Source: Longispora albida DSM 44784 (lineage in GTDB: Bacteria; Actinomycetota; Actinomycetes; Mycobacteriales; Micromonosporaceae). Taken from it: 64,000 bases of DNA. The notes under the pieces were generated by a model that saw only the letters and a program-made list of their open reading frames with translations, did not search any database and was not told the origin of the DNA. Below are positions 52,498 to 63,000 of the stretch, piece after piece (the stretch's first letter is position 1; every line of letters begins with the position of its first letter). A program made the translations under genes and the position numbers. The stretch covers positions 633,333 to 697,332 of the forward strand of contig NZ_KB903813.1 in NCBI RefSeq assembly GCF_000379825.1, in the 5' to 3' direction.

Positions 52498-53744
52498 CGG
52501 ACGAGGCCAGCAAGGGCGGTACGAGCAGGCGGGCACTGCTCGGGGCCGGCGCTGCGGGCGTGGCCGGGGTGGCCGCTGGCGTGGCCGGCGCCCAGTTCCT
52601 CGGCGAGACCAAGCCGGCCGCCGCCGGGCCGTCGATCGACCAGGCCGTGCCGTTCTACGGCGAGCACCAGGCCGGCATCGTCACCCCGGCACAGGACCGG
52701 CTGCACTTCGCGGCCTTCGACGTGACCACGAAGAAGCGCGAGGACGTGATCTGGCTGCTCAAGGAGTGGACCAAGGCAGCGGCCCGGATGACGGCCGGCC
52801 GCGACGCCGGCCCGCTCGGCGCGACCGGCGGCCGGGGCGAGGCCCCGCCGGACGACACCGGCGAGGCGCTGGGCCTGCCGGCCTCCGGCCTGACCCTGAC
52901 CATCGGCTTCGGGCCGGGCATGTTCGCCGAGGGCCGGTTCGGCCTGGCCGGTAGGAAGCCGGCCGCGCTGGAGGACATCCCGCACCTGCCGGGCGACGCG
53001 ATCGACGCCGCCATCTCCGGCGGCGACATCTGCGTCCAGGCCTGCGCCTACGACCCGCAGGTCGCGGTGCACGCCATCCGTAACCTGGCCAGGATCGGCT
53101 TCGGCAAGGTCACGATGCGCTGGTCGCAGCTCGGATTCGGCCGCACGTCCTCCACCTCGCGCGAGCAGGAGACGCCCCGCAACCTGATGGGCTTCAAGGA
53201 CGGCACCCGCAACCTGAAGGCCGAGGACAAGGCCGTCAGCACCCAGCTGTGGGCGCAGCCCGGCGACGGCCAGGCCTGGATGGCCGGCGGGTCCTATGTG
53301 GTCACCCGCAAGATCCGGATGCACATCGAGACGTGGGACCGCACCTCGCTCGACGAGCAGGAACAGATCATGGGCCGGCACAAGGGCAACGGCGCGCCGC
53401 TCGGCCAGAAGGAAGAGTTCGACGAGCCGGACCTGAAGAAGGAAGACATCGCGGTCGAGGCGCACATCCGCCTCGCGCACCCCGACTCGCACGGCGGGGC
53501 GATGCTGCTGCGGCGCGGGTACAACTACGTCGACGGCTCCGACAAGCTCGGGCGGCTCGACGCCGGGCTGTTCTTCATCGCCTACCAGCGGGACCCGCGC
53601 AAGCAGTTCGTGCCGATCCAGCGGGCACTCGGGCAGAAGGACGTGCTGAACGAGTACATCAAGCACGTGTCCAGCGCGGTGTTCGCCTGCCCGCCGGGCG
53701 TGAAGGACGACAAGGGTTACTGGGGCGAGGGGCTGTTCGCCTAG
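52494..53744 (+). CDS. efeB: Deferrochelatase/DyP peroxidase EfeB
   Basis: 416 residues. Twin-arginine signal SRRALLGAGAAGVAGVAAG targets the folded haem protein outside. The DyP signature GFKDGTRN lies at residues 233-240 (Asp236 distal). It oxidises Fe(II) or extracts iron from haem, delivering to EfeO. ATGA overlap with efeO. Confidence 0.94.
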   Translation: MTDEASKGGTSRRALLGAGAAGVAGVAAGVAGAQFLGETKPAAAGPSIDQAVPFYGEHQAGIVTPAQDRLHFAAFDVTTKKREDVIWLLKEWTKAAARMTAGRDAGPLGATGGRGEAPPDDTGEALGLPASGLTLTIGFGPGMFAEGRFGLAGRKPAALEDIPHLPGDAIDAAISGGDICVQACAYDPQVAVHAIRNLARIGFGKVTMRWSQLGFGRTSSTSREQETPRNLMGFKDGTRNLKAEDKAVSTQLWAQPGDGQAWMAGGSYVVTRKIRMHIETWDRTSLDEQEQIMGRHKGNGAPLGQKEEFDEPDLKKEDIAVEAHIRLAHPDSHGGAMLLRRGYNYVDGSDKLGRLDAGLFFIAYQRDPRKQFVPIQRALGQKDVLNEYIKHVSSAVFACPPGVKDDKGYWGEGLFA

Positions 53745-53771
53745 CTCGTGTGTGCTGAGGAGCCGGCCTGG

Positions 53772-53816
53772 AAGTGGCAGGCCACTCCGGCACCGTGGAT
53801 CAGCCGGATGTTCTAG
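53772..53816 (+). pseudogene. 3' stub of a third FG-GAP paralogue
   Basis: Encodes KWQATPAPWISRMF and stop, matching the C-termini of the two following genes (RWQAKPQPWINRMF, VWQAAKWHWISAMF). Nothing upstream of this stub resembles the rest of such a gene; efeB ends 27 bases before. It keeps its own terminator. Likely the leftover of a deleted array member. Confidence 0.7.
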
Positions 53817-53832
53817 CCGGCAGTAGTACGAC

Positions 53833-53865
53833 CGGCCCGGGTCCCGTGGGGGATCCGGGCCGTTT
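53833..53865 (+). terminator. Terminator after the FG-GAP stub
   Basis: CGGCCCGG-TCCC / GGGGA-CCGGGCCG stem with a GTG loop and TTT. It may also end the efeUOB transcript. Confidence 0.8.
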
Positions 53866-53980
53866 CGTCCCCGGTGTGAGGATGCGGCTGAGAGCGGGCT
53901 CACGATGGGTACCAAGGTCAAAAAGGGGTTTGACCTGGTCTTCTATGGTGGCTCGATTTGTGAGTCAACACGGGGGCACG

Positions 53981-56485
53981 ATGAAGGTACTCAGTTTCGC
54001 GGTGGTGGCTGCCCTGCTGGGCGGCGCGACCCTCGCCGTTCCGGCAGTCGCGAGCGCGGCACCGGCCGGCACGCAGGTGCTGTATGTGTCGCCGGAGCAG
54101 GGCTGCGCGCCAGGCGGCAACGGTACGAAGGAAAAGCCCTTCTGCGGCCTCCAGGCAGCGGCGGACGTGGTGGAGCCGGGCCAGACGATCCGGCTCGCGG
54201 CAGGTACCCACAGCGGCAAGGTCACACTGTCCCGCTCAGGCACGGCTGATGCGCCTGTCGTCCTGGAAAAGGAACCGGCTGCCGCAGCTGGCTCGGTCAT
54301 CCTGTCGGCAGCCGAGGGGCTGAGCGTCACCTTCGCTCGTGGCGCACACGACATCCACTTCAGGGGAATCACGTTCGATGGCCAGATTCCGGGGCCTGGG
54401 ATCGTGTTCACCGGGGCAGCCGGTGTCATGGTCGATCAAGCATCCTTCCGGCATCCGCTCGCGATCGAGGATGCCAGCCGGATCACGATCCAGCGCAGCA
54501 CTCTCCAGCGTGGCGTGCGCGTCGGCGGAGGTGCCGCCGACGTCGTGATCTCGACCAACCGCCTGCTACAGAGCTATTTTTCCGACGATGCGCGCCCAGT
54601 GACCGTGGACGGGGCGGCTCGCACGGCGATCACAGGGAACACGATCGACACCGGGAAGGCGATCGGCGTCGCCAACGCGGCCGACACCGTCATCGTCAAC
54701 AACTACGTGAGTTCTTCCTCGTGGGATGCCCAGGTAGTGGTCGATCAGGTCAGCGCGCCGAGCACCAAGGCGCATCACAACGCCCTCTACAGTCATGGCT
54801 CCGAATGGGACGTCTTGTACTCCTGGGCGGGCAGGGCTTACAAGAAGCTTGCCGAGTTCCAGCAGGCGACGGACCAGGGTGCCGCCGACTATGTCGGCGC
54901 GTGGAGGGAGATGGACGAGGCGCTCGTCGACTCCGCGGATCCTGCGGTTCCTGGCGCGCTGACCACGGATATTCACGGCAACAGTCGCATCAAGTTCCCT
55001 GGAAAGTCCGGCGGCCATGCGGCCGGCCACGACCGGGGTGCCACCGAACTGGTGCCGACCGCGAAGAACCCGGCTCACGGGCAGCTGAGCCTGGTCAACG
55101 GTGAGCCGATGACCGTAGAACTGAAGTCGGTCAAATTTGGCGTGAACTGGGGCGGCTCCAAGCTGACCGGGACCTACCACTGGGGCGATGGCGAAACCTC
55201 CACGGTTTCCGTCATGCTGCCGCAGAAGACCGTGTACGACGTCAAGCTCTCCGGCGGGTCCTACTGGAGTGCCAATGAGGGCTGGCTGCCGAACGCGCTT
55301 CACCGGTACGCCAAGCCTGGCCAGTACCTCGTGAAGATCAGCTACACCATCGAGGGCTCCGGCACCGTGTACTCGGCCGTCCTGAACGACGGCCTGCCCC
55401 TCGCCGTTCCCGGTAGCCAGGTCGAGGCCAGCACCGGGACCAGCCGCCTTCGTGCCGACTTCAACGGTGACGGCTACGACGACCTCGTCACGTGGGGCCC
55501 CGACTGGACCTACGGGATGGGCGACTACACGCTCAACGTGCAACTCGGCAAGGAGGGCAGGTTCGAGCCGGCCAGTACTTACCGGAGCCTGGGCGTCGAC
55601 GCCGCACTGGCGAGAGGCATCAAGTTCCTGACCGCCGGTGACTACGACGGCGATGGCCGGGCCGAGTTGGGAGTGTTCGTCGAGTCGGGTTCCGGGGCGG
55701 TCAGCTTCTACACGCTCAAGTACGACGACATCTACCGGTTCGGCAAGAAGGACGACGGGAAGAACGGCGCTGTGCTGCGCTGGCAGGCCCCGCAGTGGGG
55801 TACCGGCACGAAGTTCCTGTCCTCCGGTGACTTCAACGGTGACGGCAAGACGGACATCGCGATGTTCTACCAGTACAGCGGCAGCCACGTTGGCGTGTTC
55901 ACGTTGAAGGGCAGCGCGGACGGCTCGCTGGGTGGCTTCGATCAGCAGTGGAACGCCCCGAACTGGGGCGGCGGCACGACTTCGGTGTCATCGGGTGACT
56001 TCGACGGCGACGGTAACTCCGAGCTGGCCTTGTTCTACTCCTACGGTGGCAGCCACGTTTCGGTGTTCACTGTGGACAATGGCGCAGTCGCCCAGCGGTG
56101 GAACGCGCCGTACTGGGGTGGTGGTACCAAGTTCGTGCAGGCGGGTAACTTCACCGACGCGAAGAAGACCGATCTGGCGTTGTTCTACGACTACGGCGAC
56201 GGTCACGTGACCGCGTTCAAGCTGACCGGCGGGCTGTCGAGCCTGGGCACGATCTGGGACGGGCCGCGCTGGGGCCGGGGCACGGAGTTCCTGGCCGCCG
56301 GCCGGTACACGACGAAGACCGGGCGTGACGACCTCGCCCTGCTCTACAACTACGGCGGCCGGACGGATCCCAGCCCAGCGAACTGGACGTTGTTCACGAT
56401 CAGCCCGGAGGCGAACGGCGGCCACGGCTCGCCGACGTCGAGGTGGCAGGCCAAGCCGCAGCCGTGGATCAACCGGATGTTCTAG
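53981..56485 (+). CDS. Secreted right-handed beta-helix protein with FG-GAP repeats
   Basis: 834 residues. Signal peptide (MKVLSFAVVAALLGGATLAV...ASA). Residues 35-330 form a parallel beta-helix (GCAPGGNGTKEKPFCGLQAAADVVEPGQTIRLAAGTH, then many I/V-x-x-N-x repeats). A PKD-like domain (about 385-470) follows, then about five FG-GAP/VCBS repeats with Ca-binding DFNGDGYDD, DYDGDGRAE, DFNGDGKTD and DFDGDGNSE loops. It ends WQAKPQPWINRMF. Probably an extracellular carbohydrate-active or binding protein; no catalytic residues identified. A TTGACC box at about 53931 may be the -35. Confidence 0.8.
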   Translation: MKVLSFAVVAALLGGATLAVPAVASAAPAGTQVLYVSPEQGCAPGGNGTKEKPFCGLQAAADVVEPGQTIRLAAGTHSGKVTLSRSGTADAPVVLEKEPAAAAGSVILSAAEGLSVTFARGAHDIHFRGITFDGQIPGPGIVFTGAAGVMVDQASFRHPLAIEDASRITIQRSTLQRGVRVGGGAADVVISTNRLLQSYFSDDARPVTVDGAARTAITGNTIDTGKAIGVANAADTVIVNNYVSSSSWDAQVVVDQVSAPSTKAHHNALYSHGSEWDVLYSWAGRAYKKLAEFQQATDQGAADYVGAWREMDEALVDSADPAVPGALTTDIHGNSRIKFPGKSGGHAAGHDRGATELVPTAKNPAHGQLSLVNGEPMTVELKSVKFGVNWGGSKLTGTYHWGDGETSTVSVMLPQKTVYDVKLSGGSYWSANEGWLPNALHRYAKPGQYLVKISYTIEGSGTVYSAVLNDGLPLAVPGSQVEASTGTSRLRADFNGDGYDDLVTWGPDWTYGMGDYTLNVQLGKEGRFEPASTYRSLGVDAALARGIKFLTAGDYDGDGRAELGVFVESGSGAVSFYTLKYDDIYRFGKKDDGKNGAVLRWQAPQWGTGTKFLSSGDFNGDGKTDIAMFYQYSGSHVGVFTLKGSADGSLGGFDQQWNAPNWGGGTTSVSSGDFDGDGNSELALFYSYGGSHVSVFTVDNGAVAQRWNAPYWGGGTKFVQAGNFTDAKKTDLALFYDYGDGHVTAFKLTGGLSSLGTIWDGPRWGRGTEFLAAGRYTTKTGRDDLALLYNYGGRTDPSPANWTLFTISPEANGGHGSPTSRWQAKPQPWINRMF

Positions 56486-56534
56486 GGCGCTGTGAACCCT
56501 GACCGCGAAAATCTCATCTTTACGGGGGCATGTC

Positions 56535-57965
56535 ATGAAGGCAATCAGATCGGTGGTCGCGGCCACGCTATTGGCGGCGGTACTCGTGCCGTCGGCGGCT
56601 CACGCGGCACCAGCCGACGGGCTCGCAACATTTTCCGAGCTCAGCCTCAACCAGGTTGAGACGCCGGATCGGCTGACGTTCACGGCCTCGGCGCGGTACT
56701 CGGTGCCGCAGGGCGGCGTCAAGCTGCTGGCGACTTTCGACTGGGGCGACGGCGAGACAACGACGACCTCCGTCTACTTGCCGGCCCTGGTGTCCGGCAA
56801 GGCCAACGAGGGTGTCGTGCAGGCCTCGGCACACAGGTACGAGGCGCCAGGCGAGATCATGGTCACGGCGAGCTTCGTCGTTGATGGCTCGGGTCCGTAC
56901 GCGGCTACCCCGCTGGAGAGGTATGTCCCTACGGCTCGGGCTGTCTCGCCGTCTCAGGTGGCCGACAACAGCGATGTCCGGGCGGACTTCAACGGCGACG
57001 GATACGACGATGTCGTGACCAGCGGATTTGACCTGCGCATGGGCAAAGAAGGCGGCCTTGCGGAGCCGGTGACCGCCTGGGACCCCCACTTCTCGTGGAG
57101 CCCCGGCATGAAGCACTTCACCGCCGGTGACTACAACGGTGACGGCCGGGCCGAGCTGGGCATCCTGCGCGACGAGAACCTCGGCTACGTCGGGTTCTAC
57201 ACCCTGACTTTCAACACCGCCACCGGCACTTTCGACAAGCCCAAGCTTCAGTGGGAGGCTCCGCAGTGGGGGAGTGGCACGAAGTTCGTGTCCTCCGGGG
57301 ACTTCGACGGCGACGGTCGCAGTGACCTGGCCCTGTTCTACCAGTACGACAGCACGCACATCGGTGTCTTCAAGGCGATCGCCAAAGGTGACGGTTCGTT
57401 CCACGGCCTGCTGTGGATGTGGGATGCCCCGCTCTGGGGTGGCGGCACGAAGTCGGTGTCGGCCGGTGACTACGACGGCGACGGCAAGGCAGAACTCGCG
57501 CTGTTCTACCACTACGGGGGCAGCCACGTCGCAGTGTTCACTCTGGACGGTCAGGGTCGGCTGAATCAGCGGTGGAACGCCCCTTACTGGGGTGGTGGCA
57601 CCAAGTTCGTCCAGACCGGCAACTTCGCCGGCGCGAAGAACTCCGACCTGGCGCTGTTCTACGACTATGGCAACGGGCACGTCACCACGTTCTCGCTGGG
57701 TGACGGTCCGGCTGGCCCGCTGTCCAGCCTGGGCACGATCTGGGACGCCCCGGTCTGGAGCAAAGGCACGGAGCAGATGGCTGCCGGCAGGTACAGCGCG
57801 AAGGCCGGCCGTGACGACCTCGTTCTGCTGCATGCCGACCAGAAGGACATGGTCTCCGTCGACTGGCGGATGCTGATGATCAGCCCCGACGCAGCCAGCG
57901 GGTATCGCGACCCGAAGACTGTCTGGCAGGCCGCGAAGTGGCATTGGATCAGTGCGATGTTCTAA
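56535..57965 (+). CDS. Secreted FG-GAP repeat protein, paralogue
   Basis: 476 residues. Signal peptide ending AHAA; PKD-like domain (TFDWGDGETTTTSVYLPA), then the same FG-GAP array (DFNGDGYDD, DYNGDGRAE, DFDGDGRSD, DYDGDGKAE) and C-terminus WHWISAMF. It lacks the beta-helix of the previous gene, so the pair arose by duplication with domain loss or gain. Each repeat contains NAPYWGGGTKF-like strands. Role unknown; probably surface or matrix protein. Confidence 0.8.
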   Translation: MKAIRSVVAATLLAAVLVPSAAHAAPADGLATFSELSLNQVETPDRLTFTASARYSVPQGGVKLLATFDWGDGETTTTSVYLPALVSGKANEGVVQASAHRYEAPGEIMVTASFVVDGSGPYAATPLERYVPTARAVSPSQVADNSDVRADFNGDGYDDVVTSGFDLRMGKEGGLAEPVTAWDPHFSWSPGMKHFTAGDYNGDGRAELGILRDENLGYVGFYTLTFNTATGTFDKPKLQWEAPQWGSGTKFVSSGDFDGDGRSDLALFYQYDSTHIGVFKAIAKGDGSFHGLLWMWDAPLWGGGTKSVSAGDYDGDGKAELALFYHYGGSHVAVFTLDGQGRLNQRWNAPYWGGGTKFVQTGNFAGAKNSDLALFYDYGNGHVTTFSLGDGPAGPLSSLGTIWDAPVWSKGTEQMAAGRYSAKAGRDDLVLLHADQKDMVSVDWRMLMISPDAASGYRDPKTVWQAAKWHWISAMF

Positions 57966-57978
57966 GCACCACAAGTGA

Positions 57979-58015
57979 AGCGCCCCCGGGGACTCGAGTC
58001 CCCGGGGGCGCTTTC
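57979..58015. terminator. Perfect palindromic bidirectional terminator
   Basis: 36-bp perfect dyad (AAGCGCCCCCGGGGACTC and its mirror), then T's on the plus strand. It separates the convergent FG-GAP and SpoIIM genes. Confidence 0.88.
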
Positions 58016-58026
58016 TCATACCAGAA

Positions 58027-59022
58027 CTACACCAGGACGTCCTCCGCTGACCGGGACTCCGCAAGCACGTCGCCCGTCTCTCCCGCCGCCGCACCCCGCG
58101 CGCCGAGAACGAGGACATACGCGAGGAACGCCGCCCAGACCACGAAGCCGATCAGGATGCGGACGGCGGTCGGGAAGGGCGACGGGGTCACGAACGCCTC
58201 GACGAGCGCGCTGACGAACAGGACGAGAACGAGTCCCAGCGCGACGGTCACGCCGGAGCGGGCGGCCTCGGCGAGGGCTCCCGCTCGAGTGCGGCCCGTA
58301 CCGGGGGCGATCCACGCCCAGCCGATGCGCAGGCCGACGCCCGCCGCGAGGAACACGGCGGTCAGTTCGAGGAGCCCGTGCGGGGCGATCAGGCCGAAGA
58401 ACAGGTCGGCCCGGCCGTGCCCGATCATGATGCCGCCGACGGTACCGATGCCGACCAGGTTCTGGAACAGGACGTAGACGACCGGGACGATCAGTACCCC
58501 GGCCGCGAGGGACACCGCCGCGATCCAGGCGTTGTTCGTCCACACCCGGAAGGCGAAGTCCTGGGCGGCGTGCTCGGAGTAGTACGACTCGAAGTCGTGG
58601 TTGACCAGCTTGTCCGCGCCCGACTCCGACATGAAGGCCTGCTGGACCTCCGGGTGGGCCGCGACGTAGTACATCATCGCCAGCGCCAGGCCGGTGAAGA
58701 CGAGGGAGACGGCGAGCCACCACCACCGGGCCTTGTAGGCCGCGACCGGGAAGGTCACGGTGAAGAACCGGCCAGCTTCCGGCCAGGAGAACTTGCGGGT
58801 TGGCGTGAGCGCGCCGCGCGCCTCCAGCACGATCCGGGACAGCCGGGAGATCAGCGCCGGGTCGGGGGTGCGGCTGCGGATCACCGACAGGTGGGTGGTG
58901 GTCCGCTGGTAGAGGGCGACCAGTTCGTCGACCTCGGCGGCGCTGAGCCGGCGCCGGGTGGCCAGCCGTTCCAGCCGGCTCCATTCACCACGGTGCTCAG
59001 CGACGTAGGCATCGAGATCCAC
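58027..59022 (-). CDS. Stage II sporulation protein M (SpoIIM) family membrane protein
   Basis: 331 residues. Cytoplasmic helical N-terminus (RRRLSAAEVDELVALYQRTTTHLSVIRSR), then TM helices with LFGLIAPHGLLEL-like and IMIGHGRAD motifs of the SpoIIM/DUF95 family. In actinobacteria it sits with RDD, DUF58 and MoxR genes; function unknown. GTG 59022 has TACCCT six bases upstream, so leaderless. Confidence 0.88.
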   Translation of the reverse strand: MDLDAYVAEHRGEWSRLERLATRRRLSAAEVDELVALYQRTTTHLSVIRSRTPDPALISRLSRIVLEARGALTPTRKFSWPEAGRFFTVTFPVAAYKARWWWLAVSLVFTGLALAMMYYVAAHPEVQQAFMSESGADKLVNHDFESYYSEHAAQDFAFRVWTNNAWIAAVSLAAGVLIVPVVYVLFQNLVGIGTVGGIMIGHGRADLFFGLIAPHGLLELTAVFLAAGVGLRIGWAWIAPGTGRTRAGALAEAARSGVTVALGLVLVLFVSALVEAFVTPSPFPTAVRILIGFVVWAAFLAYVLVLGARGAAAGETGDVLAESRSAEDVLV

Positions 59023-59044
59023 GCCGACAGGGTAGCGTGCACCC
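59023..59044. promoter_or_regulatory. Overlapping divergent leaderless promoters
   Basis: The 22-base gap carries TACCCT (minus strand, 59034-59029) and TAGCGT (plus, 59033-59038), sharing the central TA. Each ends six bases from its GTG start. Confidence 0.55.
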
Positions 59045-59917
59045 GTGCAGGAGAGACTGGTCAGCGGCGAGGCGGTCGAGCTGGACGTCCGGATTGCCCG
59101 GATCGGCTCGCGGGTGCTCGCCCAGGTGCTCGACGTGGTGATCCAGAGTGTGCTGGCCCTGCTCGGCGTGCTGACCATCCTGGTGGCGTTCCAGGAGGCG
59201 AGCAGGCCGGTGGTCGCCGGCTCGTTCATCGTGCTGGCCGTGATCGTGCTGGTGGTCTATCCGGTCGCGATGCTCCTGATCACCAGGGGCCGGTCGGTCG
59301 GCAAGCTCGCTGTCGGGCTGCGCGTCGTCAGGGACGACGGCGGGCCGATCGCCTTCCGGCACGCGCTGACCCGCACACTCGTCGGCGTCGCGGCGGAATG
59401 GCCGGGCCTGCCGCCGCTGACCTGGCTGGCGAGCCTGGCGGTGCTGCTGGTCAGCCCGCGCGGCAAGCGGATCGGTGACCTGACGGCCGGCACGATCGTC
59501 ATCCACGACCGCGAGCCGGCCACGTGGGGCTGGGTGCCGCCGATGCCGCCGCACCTGGCTGGCTGGGCGCGCACGCTCGACATCTCGGGCCTGCCTGCCG
59601 ACCTGGCGCTGGCCTGCCGTCACTACCTGGCCCGTAACCGGGGGCTGCGTGAGCCCGCCCGCAGCCGGATCGGCATCGCGCTGGCCATGGAGGTCGTCGC
59701 CTGCACGACGCCAGCTCCGCCGCCGGGCACGCCGGGCTGGGCGTATCTCGCGGCCGTGCTCGCTGAGCGCAATCGCCGCGCCACGTTCCGGCTTGCTGCC
59801 GCGCGTGCGGCCTCTGCCCAGGTCTGGCCAGATTTGGGAGTACGGGGTCCAGCCGCCACCCCTGCTGCCCGGCCCTCGCGCTCCCAGGGCCTCCGACCGG
59901 CCGCACCCGGGCTCTGA
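59045..59917 (+). CDS. RDD-family membrane protein
   Basis: 290 residues. Contains RDD-like helices (RIGSRVLAQVLDVVIQS, with Arg and Asp; then LLITRGRSVGKLAVGLRVVRDDGG). The C-terminal third is cytoplasmic and Ala/Pro-rich. RDD proteins may be ion or small-molecule transporters; no substrate known here. Divergent partner of the SpoIIM gene. Confidence 0.87.
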   Translation: MQERLVSGEAVELDVRIARIGSRVLAQVLDVVIQSVLALLGVLTILVAFQEASRPVVAGSFIVLAVIVLVVYPVAMLLITRGRSVGKLAVGLRVVRDDGGPIAFRHALTRTLVGVAAEWPGLPPLTWLASLAVLLVSPRGKRIGDLTAGTIVIHDREPATWGWVPPMPPHLAGWARTLDISGLPADLALACRHYLARNRGLREPARSRIGIALAMEVVACTTPAPPPGTPGWAYLAAVLAERNRRATFRLAAARAASAQVWPDLGVRGPAATPAARPSRSQGLRPAAPGL

Positions 59918-60039
59918 GCTGGGATTTCCCAGCCCGCACCCAGTCTTCAACTGTCGGACATCCGCAGGGGTTGGCGTCGGCGAGAGCAATGCTCTACCGT
60001 CCGGGAGGTCTACCGTGTCCACACTGTGGAGGACCATCC

Positions 60040-63000
60040 ATGCGCCTGCGCCGCCCCCTCGGCGCGGTGACCGTACTCGTCACCGCAGCGTCGTCGCTGC
60101 TCGGGCTCGCGGCGCCAGCCGCAGCCGCCCCGGCTGACCTCATCATCTCGGAGTACGTCGAAGGCTCGTCGAACAACAAGGCGATCGAGCTCTACAACGG
60201 CACCGGCTCGGCGATCGACCTCGCCGGGTACAGCATCCAGATGTACTTCAACGGTGCCGTCACCCCCGGTGCCACCGTCAACCTGACCGGCTCGGTCGCC
60301 TCCGGTGACGTGTTCGTCCTCGCGCACGCCTCGGCGGCCGCCGCGATCCTCGCGCAGGCCGACCAGACCAGCAGCGCGAGCTTCTACAACGGCGACGACG
60401 CGATCGTGCTCCGCAAGGGCGGCGCGGTCGTCGACTCGATCGGCCAGGTGGGCACCGACCCCGGTACCGAGTGGGGTACCGGCCTGACCAGCACCGCCGA
60501 CAACACGCTCCGCCGGACGGCGTTCCCCGACACCGACCCGGCCGACGCCTTCGACCCGGCGGCGCAGTGGTCCGGCTTCGCCGCCGACACCTTCGACGGC
60601 CTCGGTTCGCACGCGACGGGCGGCGGCGACCTGCCGGCCGTGCTGACGTGTGGCGGCCCGATCGTCACGCCGCAGGGTTCCGCCGCGACGCGGGACGTGT
60701 CGGCGACCGACGCCGACGACACCATCGTCGACCTCGCCGTGACCGGCCCGGCCGGTGTGACCCGGTCGGCGTTCACTCCGGCGACGGCTGACGGCGGCGT
60801 GGCCACCGCGACGATCGCCGTGGACGCGACCCTCACCGCCGGCTCGTACCCGGTGACCGTCACGACCACCGACGACGACGGCACCACCGCTACCTGCGGC
60901 CTCACGCTCCAGGTGACCACGGTGCTCACCGTCGGCGAGGTGCAGGGCGCGACCACCGACGCCGAGGCAGGCAAGACCGACCGCTCGCCGCTGGCTCCGG
61001 CCTCCGGCAACGGCACCAGCTCGACGCTGCACGAGGTGCGGGGCGTCATCACGCAGAAGTCGCTGGCCAAGACCAGCGCCGGCGCGAACCAGTACGGCTT
61101 CTACCTCCAGAGCCGTCTCGGCAACACCGACGGCAACGCTGACAGCTCCGACGGCATCTTCGTCTTCATGGGCGGCTTCACCACCCTGATCGGCGGCTAC
61201 GAGCCGAAGGTCGGCGACGAGGTCGTCGTCCGGGCCCGCGTGTCCGAGTACTTCAACATGACGCAGCTGTCGGGTGCCTCGCTCGTGCGGGTCATCGAGA
61301 GCGGGCTCGACGTCAACAACGTCGTCGCGATCTCCGACACGGTGCCGCCGGCCGACCTCGACGCGGCGTACCGGTTCTGGGAGCGGCACGAGGGCGCCCG
61401 CATGCGGGTACGCGGCGGCAGCGTCGTCACCGCCGGCCGTGACGTGTTCGGCTCGACGGCCGACTCCGAGATCTGGCTGGTCGACAAGTCCGACCCGCTC
61501 GCGACCCGGACCGACCCGTACGCGCGCCGCGTCTTCCGCGACACGCACGCGCTGGACAACGACCCGTCCCAGGGCTTCGACGACGGCAACGGCCAGCGCA
61601 TCATGCTCGGCACGACGGGCGTGAAGGCCAAGTCCGGCAACGTGAACGAGCTGCTCGCCCCGGCGCGCACGTTCGACCTGCTCGACGGCGACGCGCTCGG
61701 CGCGATCTCCTACAGCTTCGAGAAGTACGGCGTGCAGGCGGAGGCTGCGGCCTTCACCGCAGGTACCGACCCGGCCGCCAACCACCCGGTGGTGGCAACC
61801 AACCGCAGCGAGCAGTTCGCGGTGTCGACGTACAACGTGGAGAACCTGTACGACTTCCGCGACGACCCGTTCGACGGCTGCGACTTCACCGGCAACACCG
61901 GCTGCCCGGGTGTCCGGCCGCCGTTCGACTACGTGCCGGCCACGCAGGCCGAGTACGACGCGCACCTCCAGTCGATCGCCAAGCAGATCATCGGTGACCT
62001 GCACTCGCCGGACCTCCTGCTGATCGAGGAGGCCGAGGACCAGGACATCTGCACCGTCGCGAACGGCGCTCTGGTCTGCGGTACCACCGACAACGCCGAC
62101 GGCAAGGCCGACGGGCTCCAGGAGCTGGCGCTGGCCATCGCGGCCAACGGCGGCCCGGCGTACGACACGGCCTACGACCGGGACGGCGCGGACGCGCGAG
62201 GCATCGTCGCCGCGTTCCTGTACCGGACCGACCGGCTCTCGCTGTCCGCCCCGGCCAGCGTGCTGACCGCGACCCCGGGCGTCGAGTACCGCGCGGAGGC
62301 GCTGCCGTTCAACGCGCAGGTCTCCAACCCGAAGTCGCTGAACGCCGTCCTCCCGGCCGACGTGGACACCTCGACGGGCAAGGACGGCAACAACGTCTAC
62401 ACCCGCGCCCCGCAGGTCGGCCGGTTCACGGTCGCCGCCGTGCCGGGCGAGTCGGAGACCTTCCAGCTGTGGGCCGTCGCCAACCACTTCTCGTCCACTC
62501 CGGACGGCCGGGTGGGCCAGCGGCGGGAGCAGGCCAGGTACGGCGCGCAGATCGTCAAGGCGATCCAGGCGTCCGACCCGGGTGCCCGTGTGCTCTACGG
62601 CGGTGACCTGAACGTGTTCCCGCGGCCGGACGACCCGGTACCGGGCGCGGTCACCGACCAGCTCGCCCCGCTGTACGACGCCGGCATGAAGAACCTGTGG
62701 GACGTGCTGGCGGCGGAGAACCCCGCCTCGGCGTACTCCTATGTCTTCCAGGGCCAGGCGCAGACGCTGGACCACATCTTCGTCACCCCCTCGCTCTACT
62801 CGGACCTGGTCCGGATGCGGGCGGCGCACGTGAACGCCGACTACCCGGCCGAGTTCGACGGAGACGGCATCCGGGGCGTCAGTGACCACGACCCGCAGGT
62901 GGCGACGTTCGGCTCCCGGGCGCGGCTGTCCACTGGGGACGCCTCGGTGCTGGAGGGCAACTCCGGTACCTCGAAGCTGACCTTCACCACCTCGGTGTCC

